Assembly (NCBI GenBank): GCA_021201795.1
Contig: JAJQEF010000044.1
Span: 1 to 44,485, forward strand
DNA: 44,485 nucleotides
Source: Rikenellaceae bacterium
GTDB taxonomy: Bacteria; Bacteroidota; Bacteroidia; Bacteroidales; Rikenellaceae
Reading direction: 5' to 3'
The stretch's first letter is position 1, and every line of letters begins with the position of its first letter. This document shows positions 1 to 7,529 of this stretch, in pieces. The notes beneath the pieces were generated by a model. It saw only the letters and a program-made list of their open reading frames with translations, searched no databases and was not told the DNA's origin. Made by a program: the position numbers and the translations under genes.

Positions 1-242
1 ATTTTACATATAATAATACATTTTTTACTCGTCAAAAAATACCATGTTTTATACCTATAATTTTACTTTTATTCCGGATTATTGATATATTTTATTGCTA
101 TAAAATATTTTTTATAAATTTGATATTACAATTTTACGACATAAAATATGTCTTTTGTAATCTAAAATAATACCGCGGTTTTTATTTAATTTAATTATTA
201 CAAGCATTTATTTGACTTATTTTTTTAAACCAAAAAATACCT

Positions 243-1760
243 ATGAAGGAAAAATTTTTAAATTATTTATCTTTACTCTCGGTGTTAGGCATAGTCTTTT
301 CTGCCTGTACGCGTGAGGAGCCGGTGATGGATTGGAAGTATGTCCATGAAACGCGGTATTTTATTGAAGAAGCCAGAATGTTCTTTGAGAATCTCATTGT
401 GGAAGCGGATGAGAATGGAACTTTGGATCTTAAGTCGGGGTTGAATCCGGGGAAGATTACACCTAACTGGGAAGAGCCTTATCTTTATTCGAACGCTAAT
501 TATGATTATGTGCTTATAGACTTTGTGGCTGATTACTATTACAATGTAAGGGAAACGGTTATAAAGGATGGGGAAGTTGTTTACAGGACATTTCCGGTTT
601 ACCAGTATCTTTTGGTGAGGAAAAATAAATCGGATGGCGATATGGGAGCAGCGTATGTAACTCTTACTCCGAACAGGCTTTATCATATTAAGCATCGGAA
701 GAATGTGCCTGATAATTTTTTCAGGAAGGAGAATCGGGGTGATTACACGGGGTTATTATTTTTCAATGATGTGATAACTATGGCTCTTATGACTGCGGAG
801 AAGTACAGGGATGGTTCGGTTGTTTCGGGGGCGTATTATGAGAAGGCGGAGAGTCTGGAGGAGTTTGTGTCGCGGGTGGAGGAATACACGGTGAATTATA
901 CATATCTAAGGTACAAGGATATATTTACTCGCAGTAATGGGGAAAGCGGCACTTCCGAACCTGATAACAACAACAACGGAGGCGATAAAAATCCTCCTGC
1001 GCCGGGATTCGATTCAGGAAACGGGACGGAAGAAAATCCGATTCCTGTACCGCCGGCAGAAGTTACTCCTCCGGGAAGCGGAGGAAACGGCTGGAGCGGT
1101 TCCGAGTATCCATTCGGAGGCAAAGACCCGGATGAATGGACAGGATGGTCCGGCGGAGGAGGAGGTTCCGATACCGGAAACCAGACAAAAGATCCGAAGC
1201 TACTTGAAACCTGTCCGGATGCATTGAAGGCTATTGTATCGAAATTAATAGAGGCATTCGGTGACGACCTGAAGGTTATCAAAACTAAAACGAGCATAAT
1301 TTATACCTCGGTGTTATTAGATAATTCAAATGCCTATGTAGGTGCAGGACTTTTATACGATGATTTACTTTTCAATTCACTCGTCGACGTACCGCTGCAT
1401 CTCTACGATAAACTCTCCGCCCTTCAACAAATGCTAACGTTGGGCCATGAATTTCTTCATTTAGCTTTATTCGAGATATCGAGAAATGCCGGTTCAGGTA
1501 CCAAACTTGCAACAAGTGATCTTGAATTACTGCAAGCGTTGAACGGTGACGGAATTAATGATGGCCATCACAAATATTTAACTACCCCTGAACGTATGGA
1601 TGAATACGAAAAGAAACTCCGAAAGGCATTCCCCGGACAATCCGAAGAGTTCTACAAATATGGTAAATGGACCGGATTGACACAAACCGAAGGTTATAGA
1701 AATCTCAGTACATCTGAAAAAAATAATATACATAACTATTTATATAATAATGGACTTTAA
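243..1760 (+). CDS. Modular lipoprotein with C-terminal HExxH zinc-peptidase-like domain
   Basis: A 505-residue protein. Residues 1-21 are a lipoprotein signal peptide ending in lipobox FSAC, with Cys22 as the lipidation site. The bases after Cys22 encode T-R-E-E, close to the basic-acidic-acidic surface export signal of Bacteroidota lipoproteins. Residues 23-230 match the N-terminal half of the lipoprotein at 7530 almost colinearly (shared VVYRTFPVYQ, YVTLTPNR, NVP.NF, GDYTGL, LTAEKY). Residues 232-312 are a Gly/Pro/Asn-rich linker. Residues ~315-505 are a separate domain with HEFLH at 402-406, a classical zinc-peptidase HExxH helix; His442/His443 are possible third ligands. I do not recognise the peptidase family. 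The next gene starts 11 nt after the stop. A secreted, surface-tethered effector or protease is the inference; substrate unknown. Confidence 0.85.
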   Translation: MKEKFLNYLSLLSVLGIVFSACTREEPVMDWKYVHETRYFIEEARMFFENLIVEADENGTLDLKSGLNPGKITPNWEEPYLYSNANYDYVLIDFVADYYYNVRETVIKDGEVVYRTFPVYQYLLVRKNKSDGDMGAAYVTLTPNRLYHIKHRKNVPDNFFRKENRGDYTGLLFFNDVITMALMTAEKYRDGSVVSGAYYEKAESLEEFVSRVEEYTVNYTYLRYKDIFTRSNGESGTSEPDNNNNGGDKNPPAPGFDSGNGTEENPIPVPPAEVTPPGSGGNGWSGSEYPFGGKDPDEWTGWSGGGGGSDTGNQTKDPKLLETCPDALKAIVSKLIEAFGDDLKVIKTKTSIIYTSVLLDNSNAYVGAGLLYDDLLFNSLVDVPLHLYDKLSALQQMLTLGHEFLHLALFEISRNAGSGTKLATSDLELLQALNGDGINDGHHKYLTTPERMDEYEKKLRKAFPGQSEEFYKYGKWTGLTQTEGYRNLSTSEKNNIHNYLYNNGL

Positions 1761-1771
1761 TAACTTAAGCT

Positions 1772-2245
1772 ATGAAAAAAATTATTTTATTTTTAACATT
1801 ATTCATCATTACATTCTATGTATCATTAGCACAAAGTAATGAAGTATATATAGTTTTCACTCCGGTAGAAGGAAATATTATTAATCCGAATACGGGAATT
1901 GTATATAAGAAACAAACATATAATAGTGGGGAGGTCAGTTATAAATACAGATTTTCCAATAAAAGCTTTGAAGTAAGGGTCGTCGGTATTGTTGATTATT
2001 CATTTACAAACTATGACTATTATGACCAGCGGAAATTTTCGGTAGAAACAAAACCAAAATCCTTTTTAAATACGATAGAATATCTCGACTGGGACGTAAT
2101 AGCTCCAAAACTAACAGAGCAAGAAGCAAAAAAACTATACAGTGAAATCGGCGATAAAAAGAGCGTATATTTCATTAACAGAAATGAAATGACAGGTGAC
2201 TCGATTAAAGTCGTAGAAACAGCTCTCTTTGTTCCAAGAGCCTAA
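1772..2245 (+). CDS. Small secreted protein of unknown function downstream of HExxH lipoprotein
   Basis: 157 residues. The N-terminus (MKKIILFLTLFIITF, then SLAQS) is a typical signal peptide with probable cleavage after Ala-Gln or Leu-Ala, so the product is periplasmic or secreted. The mature part is hydrophilic, rich in Tyr, Lys and Asn, with no motif I recognise and no cysteine. It starts 11 nt after the metallopeptidase-like lipoprotein and is followed directly by a strong terminator, so the two genes form one transcription unit. The initiation region TTAAGCTATGAAAAAAAT is repeated at the next gene. A cognate inhibitor or immunity protein for the upstream domain is a reasonable guess from position only. 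No paralogue of it is present at the second locus. Confidence 0.8.
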   Translation: MKKIILFLTLFIITFYVSLAQSNEVYIVFTPVEGNIINPNTGIVYKKQTYNSGEVSYKYRFSNKSFEVRVVGIVDYSFTNYDYYDQRKFSVETKPKSFLNTIEYLDWDVIAPKLTEQEAKKLYSEIGDKKSVYFINRNEMTGDSIKVVETALFVPRA

Positions 2246-2247
2246 TT

Positions 2248-2278
2248 AAAAGGAACGGCGGATAGCCGTTCCTTTTTT
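2248..2278 (+). terminator. Intrinsic terminator after the HExxH lipoprotein unit
   Basis: A perfect 12-bp stem (AAAAGGAACGGC / GCCGTTCCTTTT) with loop GGATA and a trailing T run. The AGGAACGG/CCGTTCCT core recurs in three other terminators of this region. Confidence 0.9.
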
Positions 2279-2327
2279 ATTTCATTCTAAAATATTATAT
2301 TTAGGATATCTGTTTACCCATTAAGCT

Positions 2328-2756
2328 ATGAAAAAAATATTATTGGGATTAATAGCATTATGCATGCTGTTCCCCGCGTTCGCTCAGGATAAAACTAATA
2401 TGCAGATTTTAACTGCAAATCCGTGGAAAAGACGAAGCGAAAATATTCAGGGTTACTATAGGGAGTATAAAAATAACAGAATTTATATCACTCAATATTA
2501 TCAGAATGAGAAATATACATACAATTATCCATTTTATTTATCGGATACAATAGATTTGGAATTTGACCATAATAAAATAGGCAAGAATCAAAACGGGAAG
2601 TATATTGTTTTTTTAAATGAAAAAACAGATATCACATCATGTTATGAAATAACTCATATCAATCAATTAGGTATGACATTAAAATCCATGAAAGTTTTAT
2701 ATGGAGGCGGTGGAACGGAGGTATATAATAAATGGGTATATGATTTTAGAAAATAA
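2328..2756 (+). CDS. Small secreted lipocalin-like family protein (candidate immunity/accessory)
   Basis: 142 residues with a signal peptide ending near FAQ (residues 1-19). The mature part shares a recognisable pattern with the twin proteins at 8996 and 9504: an early M..LT...WK, then a Tyr-rich beta-strand stretch, then YLSDT, FD..K.GK..NGK and a beta-rich C-terminus. Size and strand pattern resemble small lipocalin-like beta-barrels of Bacteroidota, but that fold is inferred. It lies in its own unit between two terminators carrying the same GGAACGG stem, with a weak TATATTTA element at 2296. Presence of one family next to both modular lipoproteins is the main argument that it works with them. 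Confidence 0.82.
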   Translation: MKKILLGLIALCMLFPAFAQDKTNMQILTANPWKRRSENIQGYYREYKNNRIYITQYYQNEKYTYNYPFYLSDTIDLEFDHNKIGKNQNGKYIVFLNEKTDITSCYEITHINQLGMTLKSMKVLYGGGGTEVYNKWVYDFRK

Positions 2757-2762
2757 TTAACG

Positions 2763-2787
2763 AAAGGAACGGCATTGCCGTTCCTTT
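2763..2787 (+). terminator. Intrinsic terminator, GGAACGG type
   Basis: 11-bp stem AAAGGAACGGC / GCCGTTCCTTT with a three-base ATT loop, followed by GTTATTA. It sits 7 nt after the stop of the secreted protein gene. Confidence 0.85.
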
Positions 2788-2865
2788 GTTATTACCATTA
2801 GAAATATATTTATTTTGTTAAAATTCTTACCATATTTGTCTTATGAACAGACAACGATTCCTATT

Positions 2866-3531
2866 ATGGCCATAGAACAAAATTCATTTATTTATAAGAT
2901 AATACTACCCATATCAAAAATGTTCCGCCGTTTTGGAGGTAATAGTAAACTTATGCGGAACATACATGTTAAAATCTTTAATAACACTATAGGTGGAAAT
3001 GTCAGATTTCACGGAACATGTAAGATAGCAAATTCCTCTATCGGAAGCTATACTTATTTTGGAGGAAACGCTTCGGTTAATAACACGGACATAGGAAAAT
3101 TCTGCTCCATAGGCCCAAACTTTATCTGCGGTTGGGGAATACATCCGGTAAACGGCCTCAGCACCTCTCCGATGTTCTATTCGACTGCAAAACAGAATGG
3201 CACCACATTAACGGATAAAGATAAAATACATGAGCATTTACCCATAAAAATAGGCAACGATGTCTTTATCGGTGCGAATGTTATGGTACTCGACGGAGTG
3301 AAAATAGGTAATGGTTCAGTCATCGGAGCAGGAACAGTCGTCACCAAAGACGTTCCGGATTACGCCATTGTTGCGGGTTCCCCTATGAAAATAATAAGAT
3401 ACAGATTCACCGATGATAAAATTGAAAAACTCAACGAAATAAAATGGTGGGATTTCCCGAAAGAAAAATTAAGTTTAGTCGAACAATATTTCTCCGATCC
3501 CGACCAATTTATCGATTTGATGTCAAAATGA
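2866..3531 (+). CDS. CatB-like hexapeptide-repeat O-acetyltransferase
   Basis: 221 residues from the chosen ATG; a longer reading begins at a TTG at 2815 but adds 17 residues without family support. The protein is a left-handed beta-helix acyltransferase: imperfect [LIV]-G-x4 hexapeptides run through the middle ([47 protein letters not shown]). The loop [17 protein letters not shown] carries the His typical of CatB/Vat-type catalytic loops, and the end [13 protein letters not shown]...WWDFP is characteristic of the xenobiotic/CatB subgroup. Such enzymes move acetyl from acetyl-CoA to a sugar or small-molecule hydroxyl. The acceptor cannot be predicted. It stands alone, between two GGAACGG-type terminators. 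Confidence 0.88.
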   Translation: MAIEQNSFIYKIILPISKMFRRFGGNSKLMRNIHVKIFNNTIGGNVRFHGTCKIANSSIGSYTYFGGNASVNNTDIGKFCSIGPNFICGWGIHPVNGLSTSPMFYSTAKQNGTTLTDKDKIHEHLPIKIGNDVFIGANVMVLDGVKIGNGSVIGAGTVVTKDVPDYAIVAGSPMKIIRYRFTDDKIEKLNEIKWWDFPKEKLSLVEQYFSDPDQFIDLMSK

Positions 3532-3532
3532 T

Positions 3533-3566
3533 AAAAAAGAACGGTATAATGCCGTTCTTTTTTTTA
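3533..3566. terminator. Bidirectional terminator between acetyltransferase and GH53 gene
   Basis: Stem AAAAAAGAACGG / CCGTTCTTTTTT around TATAATG, with a T run on the plus strand and an A run on its left side that acts as the T run for the opposing gene ending at 3578. The core is the GAACGG variant of the recurrent terminator. Confidence 0.85.
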
Positions 3567-3577
3567 ATTATTATATT

Positions 3578-4657
3578 CTAATTTCTGGTGTATTTATCGA
3601 ACGCCGTTATCACGGGCTGGACGTTTCCTTCACGGTCGAAATAAGTCCGCGCCCCGTTTCGCCGAGTAGCAGGTTCCCACCAATATATTCCCATACCACG
3701 GTTATCAGGAGTACTCAAAATAATTTCGTGGACCGCCTGCATAAACTCGAGCTGCCCCTGCGGAGTTTCAGGAAACGGGCCCGATTTATCTTTATATTCA
3801 GCAGTTTCCATGTTATAAGCCGCCTCGACAAGTATTATATCTTTCTTATAGTTTGTGGCCATAAAGTGCATATTCTCCCGCAAGTCGAGCAGAGATCCGT
3901 GCCACCATGGATAATAAGACTGTCCTATTACATCGAAAGGCAATCCGGCCGCAAAAATCTTATCGAAAAAGTATTTTGTTGCATTCTTATCACCGCCTTT
4001 TTCAATATGTATCATTATTTTCGGAGCAGGAAGCCGAGCGGTGCAACTTGCGTAAACTCCGTTAATGCCAGCCCTAACCAGGTCTATAAAATTGCTCCAG
4101 TTCTCAGGAAGTTTACCGTCCGGCCACAGCATTCCGTTAGTGATCTCGTTACCTACCTGCACCATATCCGGATAAACCCCTGCGTCCCGGAATGCATTCA
4201 TAGTTTCAAGGGTATAGTCGAATACTGCCTGTACCAACTCCTCGTGAGACATCCCCTCCCATGCCTTGGGAATATACTGCTTGCCCGGATCCGCCCACGT
4301 ATCCGAATAATGGTAATTCAACAGGAATTTCATTCCCTTCGATTTAGCCTCTTTTGCCATCGCAATAGTATATTCAAGATCATTGGGAAGCGTTCCCCAT
4401 TGTCCGGTCCATGCTGAAGGAGTATGAAAAAGACGAAGTCTTATCCAGTTATACCCATGATCGGTAAAAATATCCATTCCGGGTTTTACTGTTCCGTTCT
4501 CTTTAAACTGCACCCCCATGTCTTCCGCCTGTTTCAGAAAAGACAGGTCTGCGCCTATATGATAATCATTACGGGGAACATATGTCCGTTGTGCAAATGA
4601 GGTTCCGCAAACTAATGCGAGTATAAAAGCTAACAAGGTCGGTTTCAGGTAATTCAT
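3578..4657 (-). CDS. ganB: GH53 arabinogalactan endo-beta-1,4-galactanase, secreted
   Basis: 359 residues with a cleavable signal peptide (cut near SFAQ, residue 22). The sequence follows glycoside hydrolase family 53: an early GADLSFLKQAEDMG start, the WIRLRLFHTP strand, NYHYSDTWADPGKQ, the acid/base glutamate in VQVGNEITNGMLWP, and the nucleophile glutamate in ILVEAAYNME, then the GIYWWEP strand near the end of a TIM barrel. Length is normal for the catalytic domain alone; no CBM or lipobox is seen. It would cut beta-1,4-galactan side chains of pectin outside the inner membrane. It is not inside a SusC/D-type locus here and is transcribed toward the acetyltransferase. Gene symbol is by family convention. 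Confidence 0.92.
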   Translation of the reverse strand: MNYLKPTLLAFILALVCGTSFAQRTYVPRNDYHIGADLSFLKQAEDMGVQFKENGTVKPGMDIFTDHGYNWIRLRLFHTPSAWTGQWGTLPNDLEYTIAMAKEAKSKGMKFLLNYHYSDTWADPGKQYIPKAWEGMSHEELVQAVFDYTLETMNAFRDAGVYPDMVQVGNEITNGMLWPDGKLPENWSNFIDLVRAGINGVYASCTARLPAPKIMIHIEKGGDKNATKYFFDKIFAAGLPFDVIGQSYYPWWHGSLLDLRENMHFMATNYKKDIILVEAAYNMETAEYKDKSGPFPETPQGQLEFMQAVHEIILSTPDNRGMGIYWWEPATRRNGARTYFDREGNVQPVITAFDKYTRN

Positions 4658-4710
4658 AGCAAAATTGTAATGTTTTAAACATTTATATCTGTAATATTTA
4701 AAATAAAAAT

Positions 4711-5082
4711 ATGAAAAGAATTGTTAGTTTACTAATTATTCTAAGTTTTTATTTCTACTTTTTCGCAGGGTCAATTTCAAAAGATTTATTTTTATAGGCG
4801 AATGATTTAAATACCTCGAAGGAACTTATTCGAAATATGATGAAAATAGAGCACTCCCACGCAATCCGTATCTGGAGGTTTAATATCGAAAGATGAGAAA
4901 TAGATGAGGTCGTATATCCGACTAAAGTTCTGGCAAAGGACGTCTATACGAACAAATAAACGCTTCTCAATAGAGCTTTAAGGGACTGAAATCATAAATC
5001 GCGGGGTAGCACAGACCAGTTCAGTAAAAATTATGGTTCTTGGAGATACACTTTGGCCGAACAATTTATATTATCTAAATGA
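4711..5082 (+). pseudogene. Probable decayed gene for a small secreted protein
   Basis: The 468-base gap between the GH53 and ion-channel genes has no intact gene. An ATG at 4711 opens MKRIVSLLIILSFYFYFFAG, a good signal-peptide-like start preceded by an A-rich initiation region, but TAG stops it at 4795. Reading on in the same frame to 5082 gives protein-like stretches (HAIRIWRFNIER, EIDEVVYPTKVL, SKNYGSWRYTLAEQF) broken by TGA, TAA and TGA. This suggests a secreted small-protein gene, about the size of its neighbours (120-150 codons), inactivated by several stops. I cannot name the family, and chance cannot be excluded. Confidence 0.35.
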
Positions 5083-5125
5083 GACAGTAAATAATTTAAG
5101 AATCTAGAGTTGTTTTAATATTGTA

Positions 5126-5968
5126 TCAGTAATCATTCAATCCCCGCTCTTCTGTTTCATCGTCCTTATCTTCAACATCGTCCGTTATGGATTCCCCACG
5201 GGCATGTCGTAATAACAATTCTAATTTTTCCGTGAGCAGCTCGACTTTGGCTTCGAGTTTGTCGCTGTTGGGGCTTATCATTGCATCCACGAAAATAGAG
5301 TTGATTAGGGACATTCCCAGAATCCCTCCTGCGAATAAAAGAACCACGAAATAAACCTTGGTAAGAAATCCGACAATGGGAATGGTCCGTGTAGCTATCA
5401 AGTCCGGTATATCAGTCCATCCTTCGACAGAAAATATCCGGAAGACGGAATACATAGAATCGAGCGGCGTATTGAAGTATTCGGGAGCCACATCCTTAAA
5501 TAGAGAACACGTCAATATAGCACTAATGAACAATAGAAGCGAAAAGGCCATTATTACTATATAGGAAGATTTCAAAGCCCGTTTGACACCGGCTATTATT
5601 CCTTTTATATTAGGCACGAAGCGGATAAGACGAAAGGATTTGAATACTCTCAACACACGAATCGTCAAAATTATCTGGAGTGCCTCGGCATCGATAAAGC
5701 GGAACAATTCCAGAATCAAACCGAAAAGTGCGATTATAACAAGTATTCCGTCCAGTCTGTTCCAGTTGTTCTTCCAGTAATTTTCGTCACCATAGGTACG
5801 GATCTTTACGAACATTTCGAATGCAAAAAGTATCGTAAAAATATTATCCGTATACTCTAACCATCGCGGCGCCTGCTCGAATTCCTGAAAAAATATCAAT
5901 GCGGCATTGATCATTATCAATGTCAGGATAAATCTCTCGTTCAGAAAAATATTACGGACGCGGCTCAT
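5126..5968 (-). CDS. Bacterial voltage-gated cation channel (ion transport family)
   Basis: 280 residues forming one six-TM voltage-gated channel unit, as in homotetrameric BacNaV channels. S1-S3 span about residues 12-90. S4 has basic residues every third position (R104, R107, K110, R113, R116). S5 lies near 135-155, the pore loop near 170-186 and S6 near 193-220. The selectivity filter reads FSVEGWTD (179-186), with Glu182 and Asp186; this is closer to the EGWTD filter of animal CaV repeat I than to the LESWS of NaChBac-type sodium channels. The C-terminus has a short coiled coil (KLEAKVELLTEKLELLL) that would drive tetramerisation, then an acidic tail. It is monocistronic and located in the inner membrane. 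Confidence 0.88.
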   Translation of the reverse strand: MSRVRNIFLNERFILTLIMINAALIFFQEFEQAPRWLEYTDNIFTILFAFEMFVKIRTYGDENYWKNNWNRLDGILVIIALFGLILELFRFIDAEALQIILTIRVLRVFKSFRLIRFVPNIKGIIAGVKRALKSSYIVIMAFSLLLFISAILTCSLFKDVAPEYFNTPLDSMYSVFRIFSVEGWTDIPDLIATRTIPIVGFLTKVYFVVLLFAGGILGMSLINSIFVDAMISPNSDKLEAKVELLTEKLELLLRHARGESITDDVEDKDDETEERGLNDY

Positions 5969-6071
5969 AGATCGACGAATTATCAGGTAAAATCACGGCA
6001 CGAACCGTACCATTTTTAGCATACCCGGAATTGGGAATAATTCCTTAACTTGCTTAATAAAACCAAGGATT

Positions 6072-6515
6072 ATGGAAAAAATTACAGCGAAGGGTGACCA
6101 TTACACTGCAGTTAACATCGGAGATCCGGACAAAGTAGGTGATTACCAGATAATTCATCCTATCACCGGACACAAAATAGAAGGGAAGATTTTTTTACGT
6201 GATTTAACTGATTCGATAGGAACGGAGATTTCATTCAATATACTTCCTCCGTATACCGAACAGCCTTATTTTCATAAACATATTCAGAATGAAGAAACAT
6301 ATATTATTTTAACCGGTTCAGGAATGTTTCAGGTCGACGAAGAAGTTTTTGCCATAGAAAAAGGAAGTGTGGTGAGAGTATCTTCCGAAGGAGTAAGGTC
6401 AATGAAGAACACTTCCGGAGATCCAATGCTATACGTCGTTATTCAATCGAAAGAAAATTCTCTGGAACAATGTTCCCAAAATGACAGTGAAAGAATTGAA
6501 CCCGTATGGAAATAA
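6072..6515 (+). CDS. Small single-domain cupin protein
   Basis: 147 residues, no signal peptide, so cytoplasmic. The conserved cupin core runs from about residue 55 to 125: YFHKHIQNEETYIILTGSG supplies the first motif (His, His, Glu metal ligands), and GSVVRVSSEGVRSMKN the second, but the histidine expected there is replaced by Arg/Ser. Metal binding is therefore uncertain. Members of this family often act as sugar isomerase-like or ligand-sensing proteins; no specific role can be read from the sequence. It is monocistronic with its own terminator overlapping the stop codon. Confidence 0.82.
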   Translation: MEKITAKGDHYTAVNIGDPDKVGDYQIIHPITGHKIEGKIFLRDLTDSIGTEISFNILPPYTEQPYFHKHIQNEETYIILTGSGMFQVDEEVFAIEKGSVVRVSSEGVRSMKNTSGDPMLYVVIQSKENSLEQCSQNDSERIEPVWK

Positions 6516-6539
6516 AATCCCGTTTAATAACGGGATTTT
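6514..6539 (+). terminator. Intrinsic terminator of the cupin gene
   Basis: 9-bp stem AAAATCCCG / CGGGATTTT with loop TTTAATAA and trailing ATTTATT; the left arm overlaps the stop codon region of the cupin gene. Confidence 0.85.
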
Positions 6540-6627
6540 ATTTATTAAGGCTTACGACCTCCGGTGCTCCCTATCGTGGGCAAGCGTAAATAATATATTG
6601 TGAATGACTTCCGCAGTACCGGTAATA

Positions 6628-7002
6628 TCAATTTCCTACCGTACTAAGATATATTTCATCCGACTTTATGCTGTCGTTTTGATATTCTGTAATCTGTATG
6701 GTATAATTATTCGGACTGTTTTCAGATTTCTTAATAGTAAATACGGTATTTTTAGTGCATTGATATCTGATAGTCTTGTCATCGATCATTTTCTTATTTG
6801 AAAATTCATAAGTAATATATCCCAAATTATTTATATTTACCCGTATTTTTCCGGCATTTATGCGGTTGGTGTAATTAAGAACCTGAACGTATCCGGAACA
6901 TATCGGATGACCCATATATCCTTTACCGATAATCTGATAAGTTTGGGCAAATGTTCCCAGCGAAATTATCAGGAAGATCACTGCGAGAATAATTCTTTTC
7001 AT
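6628..7002 (-). CDS. Small secreted hypothetical protein
   Basis: 124 residues with a clear signal peptide (MKRIILAVIFLIISLG, cut after TFAQ at residue 20). The mature ~104 residues alternate short hydrophobic and polar stretches, as in a small beta-rich protein (YQIIGKGYMG, GYVQVLNYTNR, KIRVNINNLGYITYEF). I recognise no family. A single cysteine pair position (Cys36 and Cys82 approximately) could form a disulfide. It points away from the second lipoprotein locus and lies beside the putative 6S RNA. It resembles the other small exported proteins of this accessory region in size and signal, but no clear sequence similarity to them was seen. Confidence 0.75.
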   Translation of the reverse strand: MKRIILAVIFLIISLGTFAQTYQIIGKGYMGHPICSGYVQVLNYTNRINAGKIRVNINNLGYITYEFSNKKMIDDKTIRYQCTKNTVFTIKKSENSPNNYTIQITEYQNDSIKSDEIYLSTVGN

Positions 7003-7044
7003 TTCTTTTGATTTATCTTCCCGGTCCCAAGGGAAGTTTATTAT

Positions 7045-7225
7045 TAAAAGAAAGCGTGGGACTGATTAACTTAATCCGGATCACAGGTCTTAGGAAACCC
7101 TCAGTAAGAAATAAGCAACAGCCCACGCCACATTATAATGGACGTGAGAAGAAGTTTGCTATTCTCTTACTGATGCGAAGTTCCTAAGTTCGTGATCTGA
7201 GAATACTGCTAAACACTTTCAAATG
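7045..7225 (-). ncRNA. ssrS: Probable 6S RNA (ssrS-like rod-shaped RNA)
   Basis: The 527-base gap before the second lipoprotein holds a long imperfect hairpin. Read on the minus strand: closing helix GAAAGUGU (7220-7213) with ACGCUUUC (7057-7050); a large open bubble whose 3' side contains a small hairpin (GATT/AATC); then helices GATCAC/GTGATC, CTTAGGAA/TTCCTAAG and TCAGTAAGA/TCTTACTGA separated by small internal loops, ending in CACG/CGTG around an AT-rich apex. Closing stem, central bubble with a 3'-side hairpin, and a long terminal arm in ~170 nt is the 6S RNA architecture that sequesters RNA polymerase. Strand is chosen from the bubble hairpin position; a -7-like TATCTTTG lies at 7266-7259. 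Not confirmed by covariance. Confidence 0.5.
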
Positions 7226-7529
7226 TTAAATATGTTCATACCATACCGGCATGTAGCACAAAGATATGAATTATTTAAAACTTTCGGTGTAATTCTTCTT
7301 CCTTTTAGGCTGTTGCCTTGCAAAAATAGTGCTATATTTCTAAAATTGACTATTTATTATTCATAATGTTCTTCGGGGTTTGGGAAGTATGATTTCACCG
7401 TCCCGCATAGCAATCCGCAAAAGAATCCAGCACCCCAACTTCATTTATGAATATTTAATTTTACATATATTTATTGTATTTAAAATTTTTTTCTTATTTA
7501 TATAATGTTAACCTAAAACATTTAAGTCT
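7226..7529. other. Noncoding AT-rich leader before second lipoprotein locus
   Basis: No coding potential seen. It begins with the possible 5' flank of the 6S-like RNA and ends in an AT-rich stretch (7440-7529) beginning ATTTTACATATA. The region 1-242 upstream of the first paralogue opens with a similar ATTTTACATATAATA string, so the two loci may share an upstream promoter region, but I see no convincing -33/-7 pair. Confidence 0.4.

Noticed and set aside
285-695. Long minus-strand frames under the N-terminal halves of both lipoproteins (also 7560-7985)
   Set aside because: Their apparent similarity to each other only reflects the paralogous genes on the plus strand.
896-1297. Pro/Ser-rich minus-strand frame opposite the first linker, and the similar one at 8048-8491
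   Set aside because: Both are mirror images of the Gly/Asn linker codons and overlap the well-supported lipoprotein genes, so they are composition artefacts.
2815-2865. TTG start for the hexapeptide acetyltransferase
   Set aside because: The ATG at 2866 gives a normal family start; the extra 17 residues have no family match.
7021-7040. CTTCCC / GGGAAG hairpin beside the 6S-like RNA as a terminator
   Set aside because: It has a short stem, a purine-rich or interrupted T run, and no transcript it would clearly end.
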